The notes: generated by a model not told the origin, from the sequence alone. Shown: positions 15,740 through 26,657, counted from the stretch's first letter. The stretch is DNA of 64,000 nt from JALZAI01 sp038212215 (GCA_038212215.1 JBBQUT010000011.1:1-64000); one strand, 5' to 3'. A program made the numbers and translations.

Positions 15740-16530
15740 CACTGGCGATCCGGGTCCGTACCGCGACCGGGGCGCCGGTGGCACTCGCCGGCTGCGCAGT
15801 TGTTGCCCAAGTGATCTACCCGTTGCTGCACGGCAGTGCGCGCGATCAGCTCACTGTCGTCGTCGTCCTGCTGTACGCCGCGACCACCTTTGCGCACGCG
15901 GCATTGACCCGCGGCCGGCGAGCCGTGCTCGCAGTCGCCATCGCCTGCGTCGGTGTCGGATTCGCCGTCGAGGTCCTGGGCGTGCACACCGGCTTCCCGT
16001 TCGGCGACTACACATACGGCTCGTCGCTGGGGCCGGCACTGTTCGGCGTCCCTGTCGTCGTCGCGTTCGCCTGGCCGATGCTGGCTTGGCCGTCCGCGCT
16101 GGTCGCGAGGCGACTCGCCGACACGAGCGGCGCGCGCGTGCTTCTCGGCGCATGGGCGCTCACCGGGTGGGATCTCTTCTTGGACCCGCAGATGGTCTCA
16201 GCTGGGCACTGGCACTGGCTCCGGGTAGACGTGCACCTGCCTGGGGTCGCAAACGTGCCGGTGAGCGACTACCTCGGCTGGTTCGCGGTCGCGTTGCTCA
16301 TGTCGGTGCTGCTGCAGCGCGCCCTCGACCGCGCGCCAGCCGCAGACGACAGGATTGCGTACGGACTGTATCTATGGACGTGGGCGTCGTCCGTGCTGGC
16401 GCTCGCGGTGTTCCTGGATCTTCGCGCGGCAGCGTTCTGGGGCGGGCTCGCGATGGGCAGCGTCGCAATTGCGCTGCTGTTCTCGTTTCCGCTGCGGTCC
16501 TCCGTACGGCTGCGGTCGCTGCGGCGGTGA
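15736..16530 (+). CDS. carotenoid biosynthesis membrane protein, CruF/DUF422-like
   Basis: The 264-residue protein has about seven hydrophobic segments and the family landmarks AVEVLGVHTGFPFGDYTY and TGWDLFLDPQMVSAGHW. These match the CruF/bisanhydrobacterioruberin hydratase-like family that adds water at the carotenoid 1,2 double bond. It starts in an ATGA overlap with the GNAT gene and ends in a GTGA overlap with a glycosyltransferase. A CruF-like hydratase beside a glycosyltransferase suggests hydroxylated and glycosylated carotenoids. The exact carotenoid cannot be told. Confidence 0.8.
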   Translation: MTLAIRVRTATGAPVALAGCAVVAQVIYPLLHGSARDQLTVVVVLLYAATTFAHAALTRGRRAVLAVAIACVGVGFAVEVLGVHTGFPFGDYTYGSSLGPALFGVPVVVAFAWPMLAWPSALVARRLADTSGARVLLGAWALTGWDLFLDPQMVSAGHWHWLRVDVHLPGVANVPVSDYLGWFAVALLMSVLLQRALDRAPAADDRIAYGLYLWTWASSVLALAVFLDLRAAAFWGGLAMGSVAIALLFSFPLRSSVRLRSLRR

Positions 16531-17603
16531 TCGGGCGTGCGGCCCGCGTCGGTTCCGTGCTGGCAGCGGCGGGCACGGCCCACGCGGCGCTGAACGCCGT
16601 GCTGCTTCGCCGCCCGGTGCTCGGCGCACAATGCGTGTCGCGTTTCTCCGTGCTGATCCCGGCCCGTGACGAGGCGCGGCGGATCGGGGCCTGCGTCGCG
16701 GCCGCATGCGCACAGCAAGCGAGCGAAGTGCTCGTGCTTGACGACGAGTCGAGCGACGGCACTGCGGCGCTCGCGCGGGCCGGCGGGGCGCGCGTACTTC
16801 GCGGGGCTGCGCTACCTGCCGGCTGGCTCGGCAAGCCGTACGCATGCGCCCAACTCGCGGCAGCCGCCGACCCACACAGCGACGTGCTCGTCTTCCTCGA
16901 CGCCGATGTCGTGCTCGCACCGGGCGCACTGTCGGCCGCAATCGCATTGCTCGAAGCCACTGCGCTCGATGTCGTGTCCCCGCATCCCCGCGAGGACGCC
17001 GGCACCGTCGCCGAGCGGCTGGTGCAGCCGCTGCTGCAATGGTCGATTCTCACGTTCCTGCCGCTTCGTGTCGCGGAAAGCTCACCGCGGGCGTCGCTCA
17101 CCGCCGCCAACGGGCAGCTACTTGTCGTGCGGCGCGACGCGTACCAGCGCGCGGGCGGGCACGCAGCGGTCCGCGCCGCGGTGCTCGACGATCTCGCGCT
17201 GGTGCGCTCGATCAAGTCCGTCGGCGGGCGCGGCGGGATCGTCAACGGAACCCTGCTGGCGACGTGCCGGATGTACGCGAGCTGGCCGCAACTGCGCGAC
17301 GGCTACGCCAAGTCGCTATGGACGGCGTTCGGTTCGCCAGTCGGTGCGGCGGGGGTGCTCGGTGCGCTCGGACTCGCCTACGTAGTGCCGCCTGCCGCAG
17401 CGCTGCGCGGCTCGACTGCGGGCTTGCTCGGTACGGCGGCTGCGGTGCTCGGACGGGTGATCACCGCGCGCAGCACCGGCGGTCGGGTCTGGCCGGACGC
17501 CCTCGCCCACCCTGCGTCCGTCACGGTGCTCGGCTACCTGACAATCCGCTCCCACGTCCAGCACCGCCGCGGCAGGTTGGGCTGGAAGGGCCGCGCACTG
17601 TGA
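16527..17603 (+). CDS. family 2 glycosyltransferase (CruG-like position)
   Basis: The 358-residue protein has an N-terminal membrane helix, the GT-A nucleotide-sugar motif FSVLIPARDEARRIGACV, VLDDESSDGTAALA, the metal-binding VLVFLDADVVLAPGAL, and two or three C-terminal membrane spans. It overlaps the CruF-like gene by 4 bases, and CruF/CruG pairs glycosylate carotenoid hydroxyls in cyanobacteria. The carotenoid acceptor is inferred from this pairing. GTG 16527 is the coupled start; a longer frame upstream lies over the CruF-like gene. Confidence 0.8.
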   Translation: MIGRAARVGSVLAAAGTAHAALNAVLLRRPVLGAQCVSRFSVLIPARDEARRIGACVAAACAQQASEVLVLDDESSDGTAALARAGGARVLRGAALPAGWLGKPYACAQLAAAADPHSDVLVFLDADVVLAPGALSAAIALLEATALDVVSPHPREDAGTVAERLVQPLLQWSILTFLPLRVAESSPRASLTAANGQLLVVRRDAYQRAGGHAAVRAAVLDDLALVRSIKSVGGRGGIVNGTLLATCRMYASWPQLRDGYAKSLWTAFGSPVGAAGVLGALGLAYVVPPAAALRGSTAGLLGTAAAVLGRVITARSTGGRVWPDALAHPASVTVLGYLTIRSHVQHRRGRLGWKGRAL

Positions 17604-17610
17604 GCCCGCG

Positions 17611-18216
17611 TCATGCCGCGCGGATCAGCTGACCGAGGCCGACGACGCCGAGGCTCGCCCACACTGCAGCGCAGAGAGCAGGTGGCCATGCCGCGGTCGA
17701 AACACCCGCACTTGCAGCGGCGAGCAAGGTGCAGATCACCCGGGTCGGCCGCTCGGCCACGGTGAGGCGCGCCAGCATCAGGCCCCGGCGTGCCGCGCGG
17801 ATCAGCTCATGCAGCAGCGAGAGCGATCCTGCAACGGCGGCCAGCCACAGCGGCGCACCGCATCGCCAAAGCACCAACGCGAAGCACGAATCCGCGACCC
17901 GGTCGGCCAGCTTGTCTGCGAACGAGCCGCGTGCGCTCGCTTGCCGCGACAGCAGTGCAACTGCACCGTCCAGCCCGTCGCACAACGCGGACGCAAGCAC
18001 CAGCCCGAATGTCACCCACGGCTCGCTCGAGGCCAGCAGGACCGCGTCGATTGCCAGCACCGCGCCAACCACGGTCACCGCGAGCGGCGGGACCCCTAAC
18101 CGCACCAGTGGACGAGCCAGGCGCCACATCAGCAGCAGCCAACCGCGCAGCAGCGGTACCCGCGACGCGTCGATGCCGTGGTGCAGTGCCGACCAACCCG
18201 CCGTCGGATCGTCCAA
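17611..18216 (-). CDS. CDP-alcohol phosphatidyltransferase family protein
   Basis: The 201-residue membrane protein has the CDP-alcohol transferase motif in CDGLDGAVALLSRQ...GSFADKLADRVAD (about residues 78-108). The spacing fits DxxDGxxA(R)x8GxxxDxxxD, but the usual Arg after Ala is Leu. All four Asp residues and the Gly are kept, so activity is possible. The product (phosphatidylglycerol-phosphate, phosphatidylinositol-type or another lipid) cannot be set. It lies 5 bases upstream of the metF stop on the same strand and is convergent with the glycosyltransferase. Confidence 0.72.
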   Translation of the reverse strand: MDDPTAGWSALHHGIDASRVPLLRGWLLLMWRLARPLVRLGVPPLAVTVVGAVLAIDAVLLASSEPWVTFGLVLASALCDGLDGAVALLSRQASARGSFADKLADRVADSCFALVLWRCGAPLWLAAVAGSLSLLHELIRAARRGLMLARLTVAERPTRVICTLLAAASAGVSTAAWPPALCAAVWASLGVVGLGQLIRAA

Positions 18217-18221
18217 CTGGC

Positions 18222-19106
18222 TCAGATCCGTGCACCCAGTGCGAGATTCGCCCAGACTTCACGCGTCGCCTTCGAACGGTTCAGCGTGTAGAAGTGGATG
18301 CCGGGCACGCCTTCGTCCAGCAGCCGTTCGGCGAGTTTGGACGTTTCGTAGATGCCCATCGACCGGACGGCCTTCGGGTCGTGCGCGACAGCGGTGAAGC
18401 GGGCGGCGAGCCGGGCGGGGAACGGGGCGCCGGAGAATTGTTCCGAACGCTTGATAATGCCCATGTTCGTCACTGGCATCAGCCCGGCGATGATCGGCAC
18501 GTCGCATCCGGCGGCAACGACCCGGTCGCGCATGCGCAGGTAATCCTCGGCATCGAAGAACATCTGCGTGATCGCGTAGTCGGCGCCCGCGCGGCATTTC
18601 TCGATGAAGTGTGCAGTGTCCTCCTCAGCCGAGCCCGAGCGCGGGTGCCGATACGGGAAAGCCGCCACGCCGACGGAGAAATCGCCGTGTGCGAGCAGCA
18701 GGCGCACCAGGTCGGCCGCGTACTCCAGCCCCGCAGGGTGCTTGACCCAGTCAGCGTTGGGATCGCCGGGCGGATCCCCCCTCAGCGCCAACACGTTCCG
18801 CACGCCCACTGCAGCGAGATTGCCGGCGATCGTGCGCAACTCCGCGACCGAATGGCCGACGGCGGTGAGGTGTGCGACGGGCAGCAACGTGGTGTCGGTC
18901 GCGATGTGCTCGGTGATGTCGATGGTGCGGGAGCGGGTCGACCCCCCCGCCCCGTAGGTCACCGAGACGAAGGACGGCTGGAGCGGCTCGAGCTCACGGA
19001 TCGTCTGCCACAGCAGGGTGTCCTCGTCCGCGTTCTTCGGCGGGAAGAACTCGAAGGAGAAGGTCGGCCGATCTTCGGCGAGGCTGTCCCGAACCGTTCG
19101 CACCAT
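18222..19106 (-). CDS. metF: 5,10-methylenetetrahydrofolate reductase
   Basis: MetF reduces methylene-THF to methyl-THF for methionine synthesis. The 294-residue TIM-barrel protein has TFSFEFFPPKNADED (with the catalytic Glu), SVTYGAGGSTRSRT, NVLALRGDPPGD, YAITQMFFD and IIAGLMPVTN, all family blocks. ATG 19106 is chosen because the longer frame runs through the divergent prenyl synthase gene. A TACGCT hexamer ends 7 bases upstream, so the mRNA is probably leaderless. Only 24 bases separate it from the divergent gene. Confidence 0.95.
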   Translation of the reverse strand: MVRTVRDSLAEDRPTFSFEFFPPKNADEDTLLWQTIRELEPLQPSFVSVTYGAGGSTRSRTIDITEHIATDTTLLPVAHLTAVGHSVAELRTIAGNLAAVGVRNVLALRGDPPGDPNADWVKHPAGLEYAADLVRLLLAHGDFSVGVAAFPYRHPRSGSAEEDTAHFIEKCRAGADYAITQMFFDAEDYLRMRDRVVAAGCDVPIIAGLMPVTNMGIIKRSEQFSGAPFPARLAARFTAVAHDPKAVRSMGIYETSKLAERLLDEGVPGIHFYTLNRSKATREVWANLALGARI

Positions 19107-19113
19107 GTCGATC

Positions 19114-19123
19114 AGCGTAGTGT
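19114..19123. promoter_or_regulatory. overlapping divergent -10 elements of metF and the prenyl synthase gene
   Basis: On the minus strand TACGCT (19119-19114) lies 7 bases from the metF ATG. On the plus strand TAGTGT (19118-19123) lies 7 bases from GTG 19131. The two hexamers share the bases TA at 19118-19119, so polymerase could not occupy both at once. The -10 assignment follows the TAnnnT pattern of actinobacterial leaderless promoters and is inferred. Confidence 0.5.
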
Positions 19124-19130
19124 CCGAACG

Positions 19131-20186
19131 GTGCATGGGGCTGCTGATCCGGTCGCCGACCGAGTCGATGCGGCCCTGGCGGCCTTTCTCGACCGACGCG
19201 CCGGGTCGCTGCGGACGGTCGGCCCCGAGCTGATCGCCGTCGCTGACGAAGCGCGGCGCTTCGTGCTCGACGGAGGCAAGCGGCTGCGCCCACGCTTCGC
19301 CTATTGGGGCTGGCGATCGGTGCAGGGCGCCGACATCGAGGACTCTGGGCTGGTGACCGCCGCAGCGAGCTTGGAACTGCTGCACGCGTGCGCTCTCGTC
19401 CATGATGACGTGATGGACGCCTCGGCGACGAGGCGCGGCCGCCCCGCCACGCATGCCTCCTTCGCCGCGTTGCATCGCAGGTCAGGATGGCCCGGCGATG
19501 CGGAAGCCTTCGGCAACGCCGCAGCGATCCTGCTCGGCGACCTGCTGCTGTCGTGGTCGGACACGCTGTTCGCCGCAGCCGACCTGCACCCGGGTGCTCG
19601 GACCGTGTACGACGACATGCGGCAACTGCTGATGGCGGGGCAATACCTCGATGTGCTGGTACAGGCGCGCGGCGAGTTCTCCGCACGCGACGCGCTGCGG
19701 GTCGCGGAATACAAGACCAGCAAGTACACCGTCGAAGGGCCGTTACACCTCGGTGCCGCCGCGGCCGCCGCGCCGCCGGAGGTGCTGCGCACGCTCAGCG
19801 ACTACGCGATCCCGATCGGCGAGGCATTCCAGTTGCGTGACGACGTGTTGGGCGTGTTCGGCGACCCCGCCGCGACCGGCAAGCCGACGGGCGACGACCT
19901 GCTGGAAGGCAAGCGCACCCTGCTGGTGGCCTTGGCGATGCAGCATGCCGCGCCCGCCGACGCGCAGTTGCTCGGCCGCGGCCTCGGTGATCGAGCGATG
20001 GACGCCGCGCGCCTGCACGAGCTACGCGAGGTGATCGTCGGCTCAGGATCGCTCGACCTCGTCGAACAGCGCATCGCAACGCGCACCGCCGAGGCTCGCG
20101 CCGCGCTTCGCAACGGCGTCATCAGCGATGAGTCCGTGGACGCTCTCGATCTACTCGCGGTCGCTGCCACCCAGCGGGTGGCCTGA
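19131..20186 (+). CDS. polyprenyl/geranylgeranyl diphosphate synthase
   Basis: The 351-residue protein condenses IPP onto allylic diphosphates. The first Asp-rich motif is LVHDDVMDASATRRG, the second LRDDVLGVFGD, and GGKRLRPR binds IPP, all as in IdsA/CrtE short-chain trans-prenyl synthases. Product length cannot be fixed, but carotenoid genes 1.5-3.4 kb away make geranylgeranyl diphosphate plausible. GTG 19131 gives family length and has a TAnnnT box 7 bases upstream. The long upstream open frame is antisense to metF and rejected. Confidence 0.9.
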   Translation: MHGAADPVADRVDAALAAFLDRRAGSLRTVGPELIAVADEARRFVLDGGKRLRPRFAYWGWRSVQGADIEDSGLVTAAASLELLHACALVHDDVMDASATRRGRPATHASFAALHRRSGWPGDAEAFGNAAAILLGDLLLSWSDTLFAAADLHPGARTVYDDMRQLLMAGQYLDVLVQARGEFSARDALRVAEYKTSKYTVEGPLHLGAAAAAAPPEVLRTLSDYAIPIGEAFQLRDDVLGVFGDPAATGKPTGDDLLEGKRTLLVALAMQHAAPADAQLLGRGLGDRAMDAARLHELREVIVGSGSLDLVEQRIATRTAEARAALRNGVISDESVDALDLLAVAATQRVA

Positions 20187-20199
20187 AGATCCGACTCGC

Positions 20200-22752
20200 C
20201 TATGCCAGCGCGACGACACCTAATTCCGCGGGCTCCGCGAGCAGATCGTTACTGGGCAGGGCGCGGACCGTGTACCCGAAGGACCCGGTGCGCTCCAGCG
20301 GCACCTCGCCCTCGAACCAGTAAGTGCCGTCGGTCGAGTCGGCCAGCGTAAGCGCCACCGCAGTCGAACCGGCCAACCGGTCGTCGGTGTCGACGGTGCC
20401 GTACACCGCCTCGACGCACACGTCCTCGGGCGTCAGGCCATTGAGCACCACTTCGGCTCGCAGCGTCAGGGCATTGCCAACCTGCGGCTCGCCGCCGGGC
20501 AGTTGCGAGTCGACGTAGCGCACCCGCACTCCGGGCCACGCGGCGAGCACCCGCTCACGCCAGGCCGCGAGGTCGCGCGCACCTCGGAAACCGTCCTCCG
20601 ACATCCGGCCAGCCGCAGCGGCGGCCGGTGCGTACAGGTCGCGGACGTAGTCGCGGACCATTCGGGTGGCAAGCACCTTCGGCCCCAATGTGCCGAGTGT
20701 GTGCCGCACCATCTGCACCCACCGCGTCGGTATGCCTTTGCTGTCGACGTCGTAGAAGCGCGCGGCGACGCTCTTCTCGACCAGCTCGTAGAGCGCGTTC
20801 GCCTCGAGGTCGTCGCGGCGGTCATGGTCTTTCACGCCGTCTGCGGACGGGATCGCCCAGCCGTTCTCGCCGTCGAACCACTCGTCCCACCACCCGTCGA
20901 GGACGGACAGGTTCAGCGCGCCGTTGAGCGCGGCCTTCATCCCCGACGTGCCACACGCCTCGAGCGGACGCAGCGGGTTGTTCAGCCACACGTCCACGCC
21001 CCAGTACAGATATCGCGCCATCGCGATGTCGTAGTCGGGCAGGAATGCGATCCGATGCCGAATCGAGGCGTCGTCGGCGAAGCGCACCATCTGCTGGATC
21101 AGCTGCTTGCCGCTGTCGTCGGCCGGATGGCTCTTGCCGGCGATGACGATCTGCACCGGACGCTCTGGGTCGAGCAGCAGCGACCGCAACCGCTGCGGGT
21201 CGCGCAACATCAGCGTGAGCCGCTTGTAGGAGGGCACGCGGCGCGCGAACCCGATGGTCAGCACCTCAGGATCGAAGGCGGTGGCAGTCCAGCCCAGTTC
21301 GGCTTCGATGGCGCCGCGTTCGAGAGCGGACGCGCGCAGCCGGCGCCGGATCTCCTCGACCAGGCGCGTGCGCAAGTCGTGCCGCACCCGCCACAGCTCG
21401 TCGTCCTTCACCTTCTGGATGGCTTCCCAGCCACCGCCGTGGGCCAGCACGGCGCTGCCGACCTCACGCTCGGTGATGTCGAGAATTTCGCGCGCCATCC
21501 AGGTCGGCGCGTGCACGCCGTTGGTGATCGACGTGATCGGCACCTCGTCCTCGTCGAAGCCCGGCCACAAGCCACGAAACATCTGTCGACTCACCTCGCC
21601 GTGCAGCAACGACACGCCGTTCGCGCGCTGGCCGAGGCTGAAACCCATGTGCGCCATATTGAACATCGCGGGATCGTCCTCCTGCCCAAGGGCGAGAACG
21701 CGGTCGACGGGCACTCCGGGGATGCCGCTGAAATGCGCCGCGACCAGCTCGCGGGTGAACCGGTCGATTCCGGCAGGTACCGGGGTGTGCGTGGTGAAGA
21801 CCGTCCCGGCGCGGACCGCCTGCACCGCCTGATCGAAGCTGAGGCCTGCCCCCGCGACGAATTCGCGAACGCGCTCGACTCCCTGGAAGCCGGCATGGCC
21901 CTCGTTGGTGTGATAGACCTCCGGCGCGGGCGCGCCGGTGATCTCGCAGAACGCACGGATCGCGCGCACCCCGCCGACACCCAGCAGCAGCTCCTGCTCC
22001 AGGCGGTGCTCGCGGCCACCGCCGTAGAGCCGGTCGGTCACTTGGCGCACCGCCGGGTCGTTCTCCTCCACATCGCTATCCAGCAGCAACAGCGGTACGC
22101 GCCCGACCTGCACGACCCAGACCTGCGCATGCAGCGTCCGACCGCCCTGCAGCGCGAGCGCGATGCGCGCCGCAGTGCCGTCGGGATTGGTAAGCGACCG
22201 CATCGGCAGGCCACCCGGATCCAGGGACGGGTAGTGCTCTAGCTGCCAGCCGTCCGCGGAGAGCGACTGCCGGAAGTATCCGGCACGGTAGAGCAAACCC
22301 ACCCCAATGATCGGCACACCGAGGTCGCTCGCGGCCTTGAGATGATCCCCGGCAAGGATGCCGAGCCCGCCCGAGTACTGCGGAAGAACCTCGGTGATGC
22401 CGAACTCCGGAGAGAAGTAAGCGATTGAGCTCGGCAGTTTCTCACCGCTTTCCTGCCGCGACTGGTACCAGCGCGGCTGGGCGAGGTAATCGGCCAGATC
22501 GTCGTGGACGTCGTCGAGGCGGCGCAGGAATTTGCGGTCCTTGGCGAGCTTCTCGATGCGCGGTGCACTGAGCTCGCCGAGTAACCGGCCTGGGTTCTGC
22601 CCGCTGTCAGCCCAGAGGTTCGGGTCGACGGAGTCGAACAGATCGAGCGATTCTGGGTGCCACGACCAGCGAAGATTGTTCGCAATATCGACCAGCTTGG
22701 CGAGCTGGTCAGGAAATGCCGCGCGTACGGTCAGTCGCCGAAGTGCCTTCAT
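20200..22752 (-). CDS. glgP: alpha-glucan (glycogen/maltodextrin) phosphorylase
   Basis: The 850-residue protein releases glucose-1-phosphate from alpha-1,4-glucans. It belongs to the GlgP group with an N-terminal DUF3417 region (NNLRWSWHPESLDLF). It has YFSPEFGI, FTTHTPVPAGIDRF, ITSITNGVHAPTW and the pyridoxal-phosphate region PLEACGTSGMKAALNGALNLSVLDGWWDE. It is divergent from the glgE operon with an 85-bp gap. ATG 22752 has a TAGATT box 6 bases upstream, suggesting a leaderless mRNA. Confidence 0.95.
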   Translation of the reverse strand: MKALRRLTVRAAFPDQLAKLVDIANNLRWSWHPESLDLFDSVDPNLWADSGQNPGRLLGELSAPRIEKLAKDRKFLRRLDDVHDDLADYLAQPRWYQSRQESGEKLPSSIAYFSPEFGITEVLPQYSGGLGILAGDHLKAASDLGVPIIGVGLLYRAGYFRQSLSADGWQLEHYPSLDPGGLPMRSLTNPDGTAARIALALQGGRTLHAQVWVVQVGRVPLLLLDSDVEENDPAVRQVTDRLYGGGREHRLEQELLLGVGGVRAIRAFCEITGAPAPEVYHTNEGHAGFQGVERVREFVAGAGLSFDQAVQAVRAGTVFTTHTPVPAGIDRFTRELVAAHFSGIPGVPVDRVLALGQEDDPAMFNMAHMGFSLGQRANGVSLLHGEVSRQMFRGLWPGFDEDEVPITSITNGVHAPTWMAREILDITEREVGSAVLAHGGGWEAIQKVKDDELWRVRHDLRTRLVEEIRRRLRASALERGAIEAELGWTATAFDPEVLTIGFARRVPSYKRLTLMLRDPQRLRSLLLDPERPVQIVIAGKSHPADDSGKQLIQQMVRFADDASIRHRIAFLPDYDIAMARYLYWGVDVWLNNPLRPLEACGTSGMKAALNGALNLSVLDGWWDEWFDGENGWAIPSADGVKDHDRRDDLEANALYELVEKSVAARFYDVDSKGIPTRWVQMVRHTLGTLGPKVLATRMVRDYVRDLYAPAAAAAGRMSEDGFRGARDLAAWRERVLAAWPGVRVRYVDSQLPGGEPQVGNALTLRAEVVLNGLTPEDVCVEAVYGTVDTDDRLAGSTAVALTLADSTDGTYWFEGEVPLERTGSFGYTVRALPSNDLLAEPAELGVVALA

Positions 22753-22758
22753 CCCGAA

Positions 22759-22764
22759 AATCTA
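22759..22764 (-). promoter_or_regulatory. -10 element of glgP (leaderless)
   Basis: TAGATT on the minus strand ends 6 bases before the glgP ATG, the spacing expected when transcription starts at the start codon. No Shine-Dalgarno is seen. Confidence 0.5.
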
Positions 22765-22825
22765 GCATTGCCGAAAGGGCTTACGGCGCGCTCATAGCGG
22801 GCGGGGAACGCGCCGCTGACTTGGG

Positions 22826-22831
22826 TAGGTT
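22826..22831 (+). promoter_or_regulatory. -10 element of the glgE operon (leaderless)
   Basis: TAGGTT ends 6 bases before GTG 22838. With the mirror-image element for glgP, the 85-bp intergenic region appears to hold two divergent leaderless promoters. Confidence 0.5.
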
Positions 22832-22837
22832 AACCCC

Positions 22838-24832
22838 GTGGTTGGACGCTTTGGACTCACAGACATCATGCCCGTCGTCGGCTCCACCGCTACGGCCGAG
22901 TTCGCGGCCCGCGGCGCGGTAGGCGAGCCGATCCCCGTATCTGCAACTGTTTTTCGCGAAGGACACGACGCGGTCGCGGCAACAGCCGTGTTGCGCGACT
23001 CGGCCGGCAAGAAGGTTCAGGCGCTCAGGATGACTGGCGGGGCGCCCGGCACCGACCGTTGGCACGCGAGGCTGGTCGCAGATCGTCCGGGACGGTGGTC
23101 CTACGCCATCGAAGTGTGGAGTGATCCGCTCGAGACCTGGCACCACAACGTGACCGTCAAAATCGAGGCCGGCCAGGGAGCGGAGGATCTGGCCAACGAT
23201 CTCGAACAGGGCGCCCGCCTGTTCGACCGCGCCGCGAAGGTTGTGCCGCGGCCGGAGCGGGCTCGTGCGACGGCGGCCGCCCAGAGCCTGCGCGACACCG
23301 GCCTCGACGTTGCGCACCGCGTCGCTCCCGCCCTGGATCCGTTCCTGCAGGATCTCGTGCACGAGTACCCGGTGCGCGACATGGTGCACAGCTCACCGCG
23401 AATGCCGCTGTGGATCGACCGCGCGCGAGCGCTCTACGGTTCGTGGTACGAGTTCTTTCCCCGCTCGATCGGCGCACAGCTGGCCGCCGATCCGACTGCG
23501 CCCGCCAAACCCGCTCGACACGGTACGCTCAAGGACGCCACCGAACATCTGGACTATGTGGCGGCGCTGGGCTTCGACGTCGTCTATCTGCCGCCGATCC
23601 ACCCGATCGGTGAAGTCAACCGCAAGGGGCCGAACAACACCCTCGTCGCGCAACCGTGGGACGTCGGCTCGCCGTGGGCCATCGGTTCGCACGAGGGCGG
23701 TCATGACTCGATCCACCGCGATCTGGGGACGATGGCCGACTTCCAGGCACTGGTAAAGCGAGCGCGCGAGCTCGACCTGGAAGTTGCCCTCGATTTCGCC
23801 CTGCAGTGCGCTCCCGACCACCCCTGGGTGACGACACATCCGGAATGGTTCACGACGAAGGCCGACGGCACGATCGCCTACGCGGAGAACCCGCCCAAGA
23901 AGTACCAGGACATCTACCCGCTCAATTTCGACAACGATCCGCAGGGCCTTTACGCAGAATGTCTGCGCCTTCTAAGGCACTGGATCGCCGCCGGCGTGAC
24001 AATTTTCCGCGTCGACAACCCGCACACCAAGCCGCTGAACTTCTGGCAATGGCTGATCGGTGAGGTACGAACCAGCAATCCCGAAATCGTCTTCCTGGCC
24101 GAGGCATTCACTCGTCCGGCCATGATGCACGAACTCGCCAAGGTCGGCTTCCACCAGAGTTACACGTATTTCACCTGGCGCAATACTCGCGAGGAGATCG
24201 AGACCTACGCTGCGCAACTGGTCGAGTCGGCGCACTACATGCGGCCGAATTTCTTCGTCAACACCCCGGACATCCTGCCCGGGTACCTGGTCACCGGCGG
24301 CGCCGCGGCGTTTGCGGTGAGGGCGGTGCTGGCTGCGATGCTGTCACCGACGTGGGGTGTGTACTCCGGCTTCGAACTCTACGAGCATCTCAATCTTCGC
24401 CCAGGCAGCGAGGAATACCTGGACTCGGAAAAGTACCAGCTCCGCCCGCGCGACTTCTCCACCGCGACCGCGGAGGGACGCTCCCTGGCACCGCTCATCA
24501 CCGCGCTGAACCGCATCCGCCGCGCGAATCCGGCGCTGCACCAGCTTCGCAATGTGCACATCCACCGCGGCGGCAACCCGGACGTGACTGCCTTCAGCAA
24601 GCGCGACGAGGCCAGCGGCAACACGATCCTCGTGGTATGCACGGTGAACCCGCATGCCTCGAGCGAGACGACGGTGTCCCTCGACTTGCCGGCACTGGGT
24701 ATCAAGTGGGACACGCCGTTCACCGTGCGCGATCTGCTCAGCGGCGAGCGGTACCGCTGGGGTGAGCACAATTACGTCCGCCTCGATCCGCAGCACCGCG
24801 TCGCGCACATCTTCGAGGTACTTGCCGACTAA
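22838..24832 (+). CDS. glgE: alpha-1,4-glucan:maltose-1-phosphate maltosyltransferase GlgE
   Basis: GlgE extends alpha-glucan with maltose-1-phosphate. The 664-residue GH13_3 protein has an N-terminal DUF3416 domain (to about residue 190), HPIGEVNRKGPNN, the nucleophile Asp in IFRVDNPHTKPLNFW, the acid/base Glu in IVFLAEAFTRPAMM and the NTPDILPGYL region. Length is normal. It heads the operon glgE-treS-pep2-glgB and is divergent from glgP. The substrate maltose-1-phosphate comes from the Pep2 kinase encoded two genes downstream. Confidence 0.95.
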   Translation: MVGRFGLTDIMPVVGSTATAEFAARGAVGEPIPVSATVFREGHDAVAATAVLRDSAGKKVQALRMTGGAPGTDRWHARLVADRPGRWSYAIEVWSDPLETWHHNVTVKIEAGQGAEDLANDLEQGARLFDRAAKVVPRPERARATAAAQSLRDTGLDVAHRVAPALDPFLQDLVHEYPVRDMVHSSPRMPLWIDRARALYGSWYEFFPRSIGAQLAADPTAPAKPARHGTLKDATEHLDYVAALGFDVVYLPPIHPIGEVNRKGPNNTLVAQPWDVGSPWAIGSHEGGHDSIHRDLGTMADFQALVKRARELDLEVALDFALQCAPDHPWVTTHPEWFTTKADGTIAYAENPPKKYQDIYPLNFDNDPQGLYAECLRLLRHWIAAGVTIFRVDNPHTKPLNFWQWLIGEVRTSNPEIVFLAEAFTRPAMMHELAKVGFHQSYTYFTWRNTREEIETYAAQLVESAHYMRPNFFVNTPDILPGYLVTGGAAAFAVRAVLAAMLSPTWGVYSGFELYEHLNLRPGSEEYLDSEKYQLRPRDFSTATAEGRSLAPLITALNRIRRANPALHQLRNVHIHRGGNPDVTAFSKRDEASGNTILVVCTVNPHASSETTVSLDLPALGIKWDTPFTVRDLLSGERYRWGEHNYVRLDPQHRVAHIFEVLAD

Positions 24833-24887
24833 ACCCCGTCTATTCGCCCGCCTGCACCTCAACCGACGCTGCTAGGAAGAAGATGTG

Positions 24888-26653
<1,766 letters not shown>

Positions 26654-26657
<4 letters not shown>

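Noticed and set aside
17790..19130. Long plus-strand open frame leading into the prenyl synthase
   Set aside because: It is antisense to metF and the CDP-alcohol transferase and shows no family motif before 19131.
20503..22242. 579-codon open frame on the plus strand
   Set aside because: It is fully antisense to glgP, which carries all catalytic motifs; the plus frame shows His/Arg/Val-rich shadow composition.
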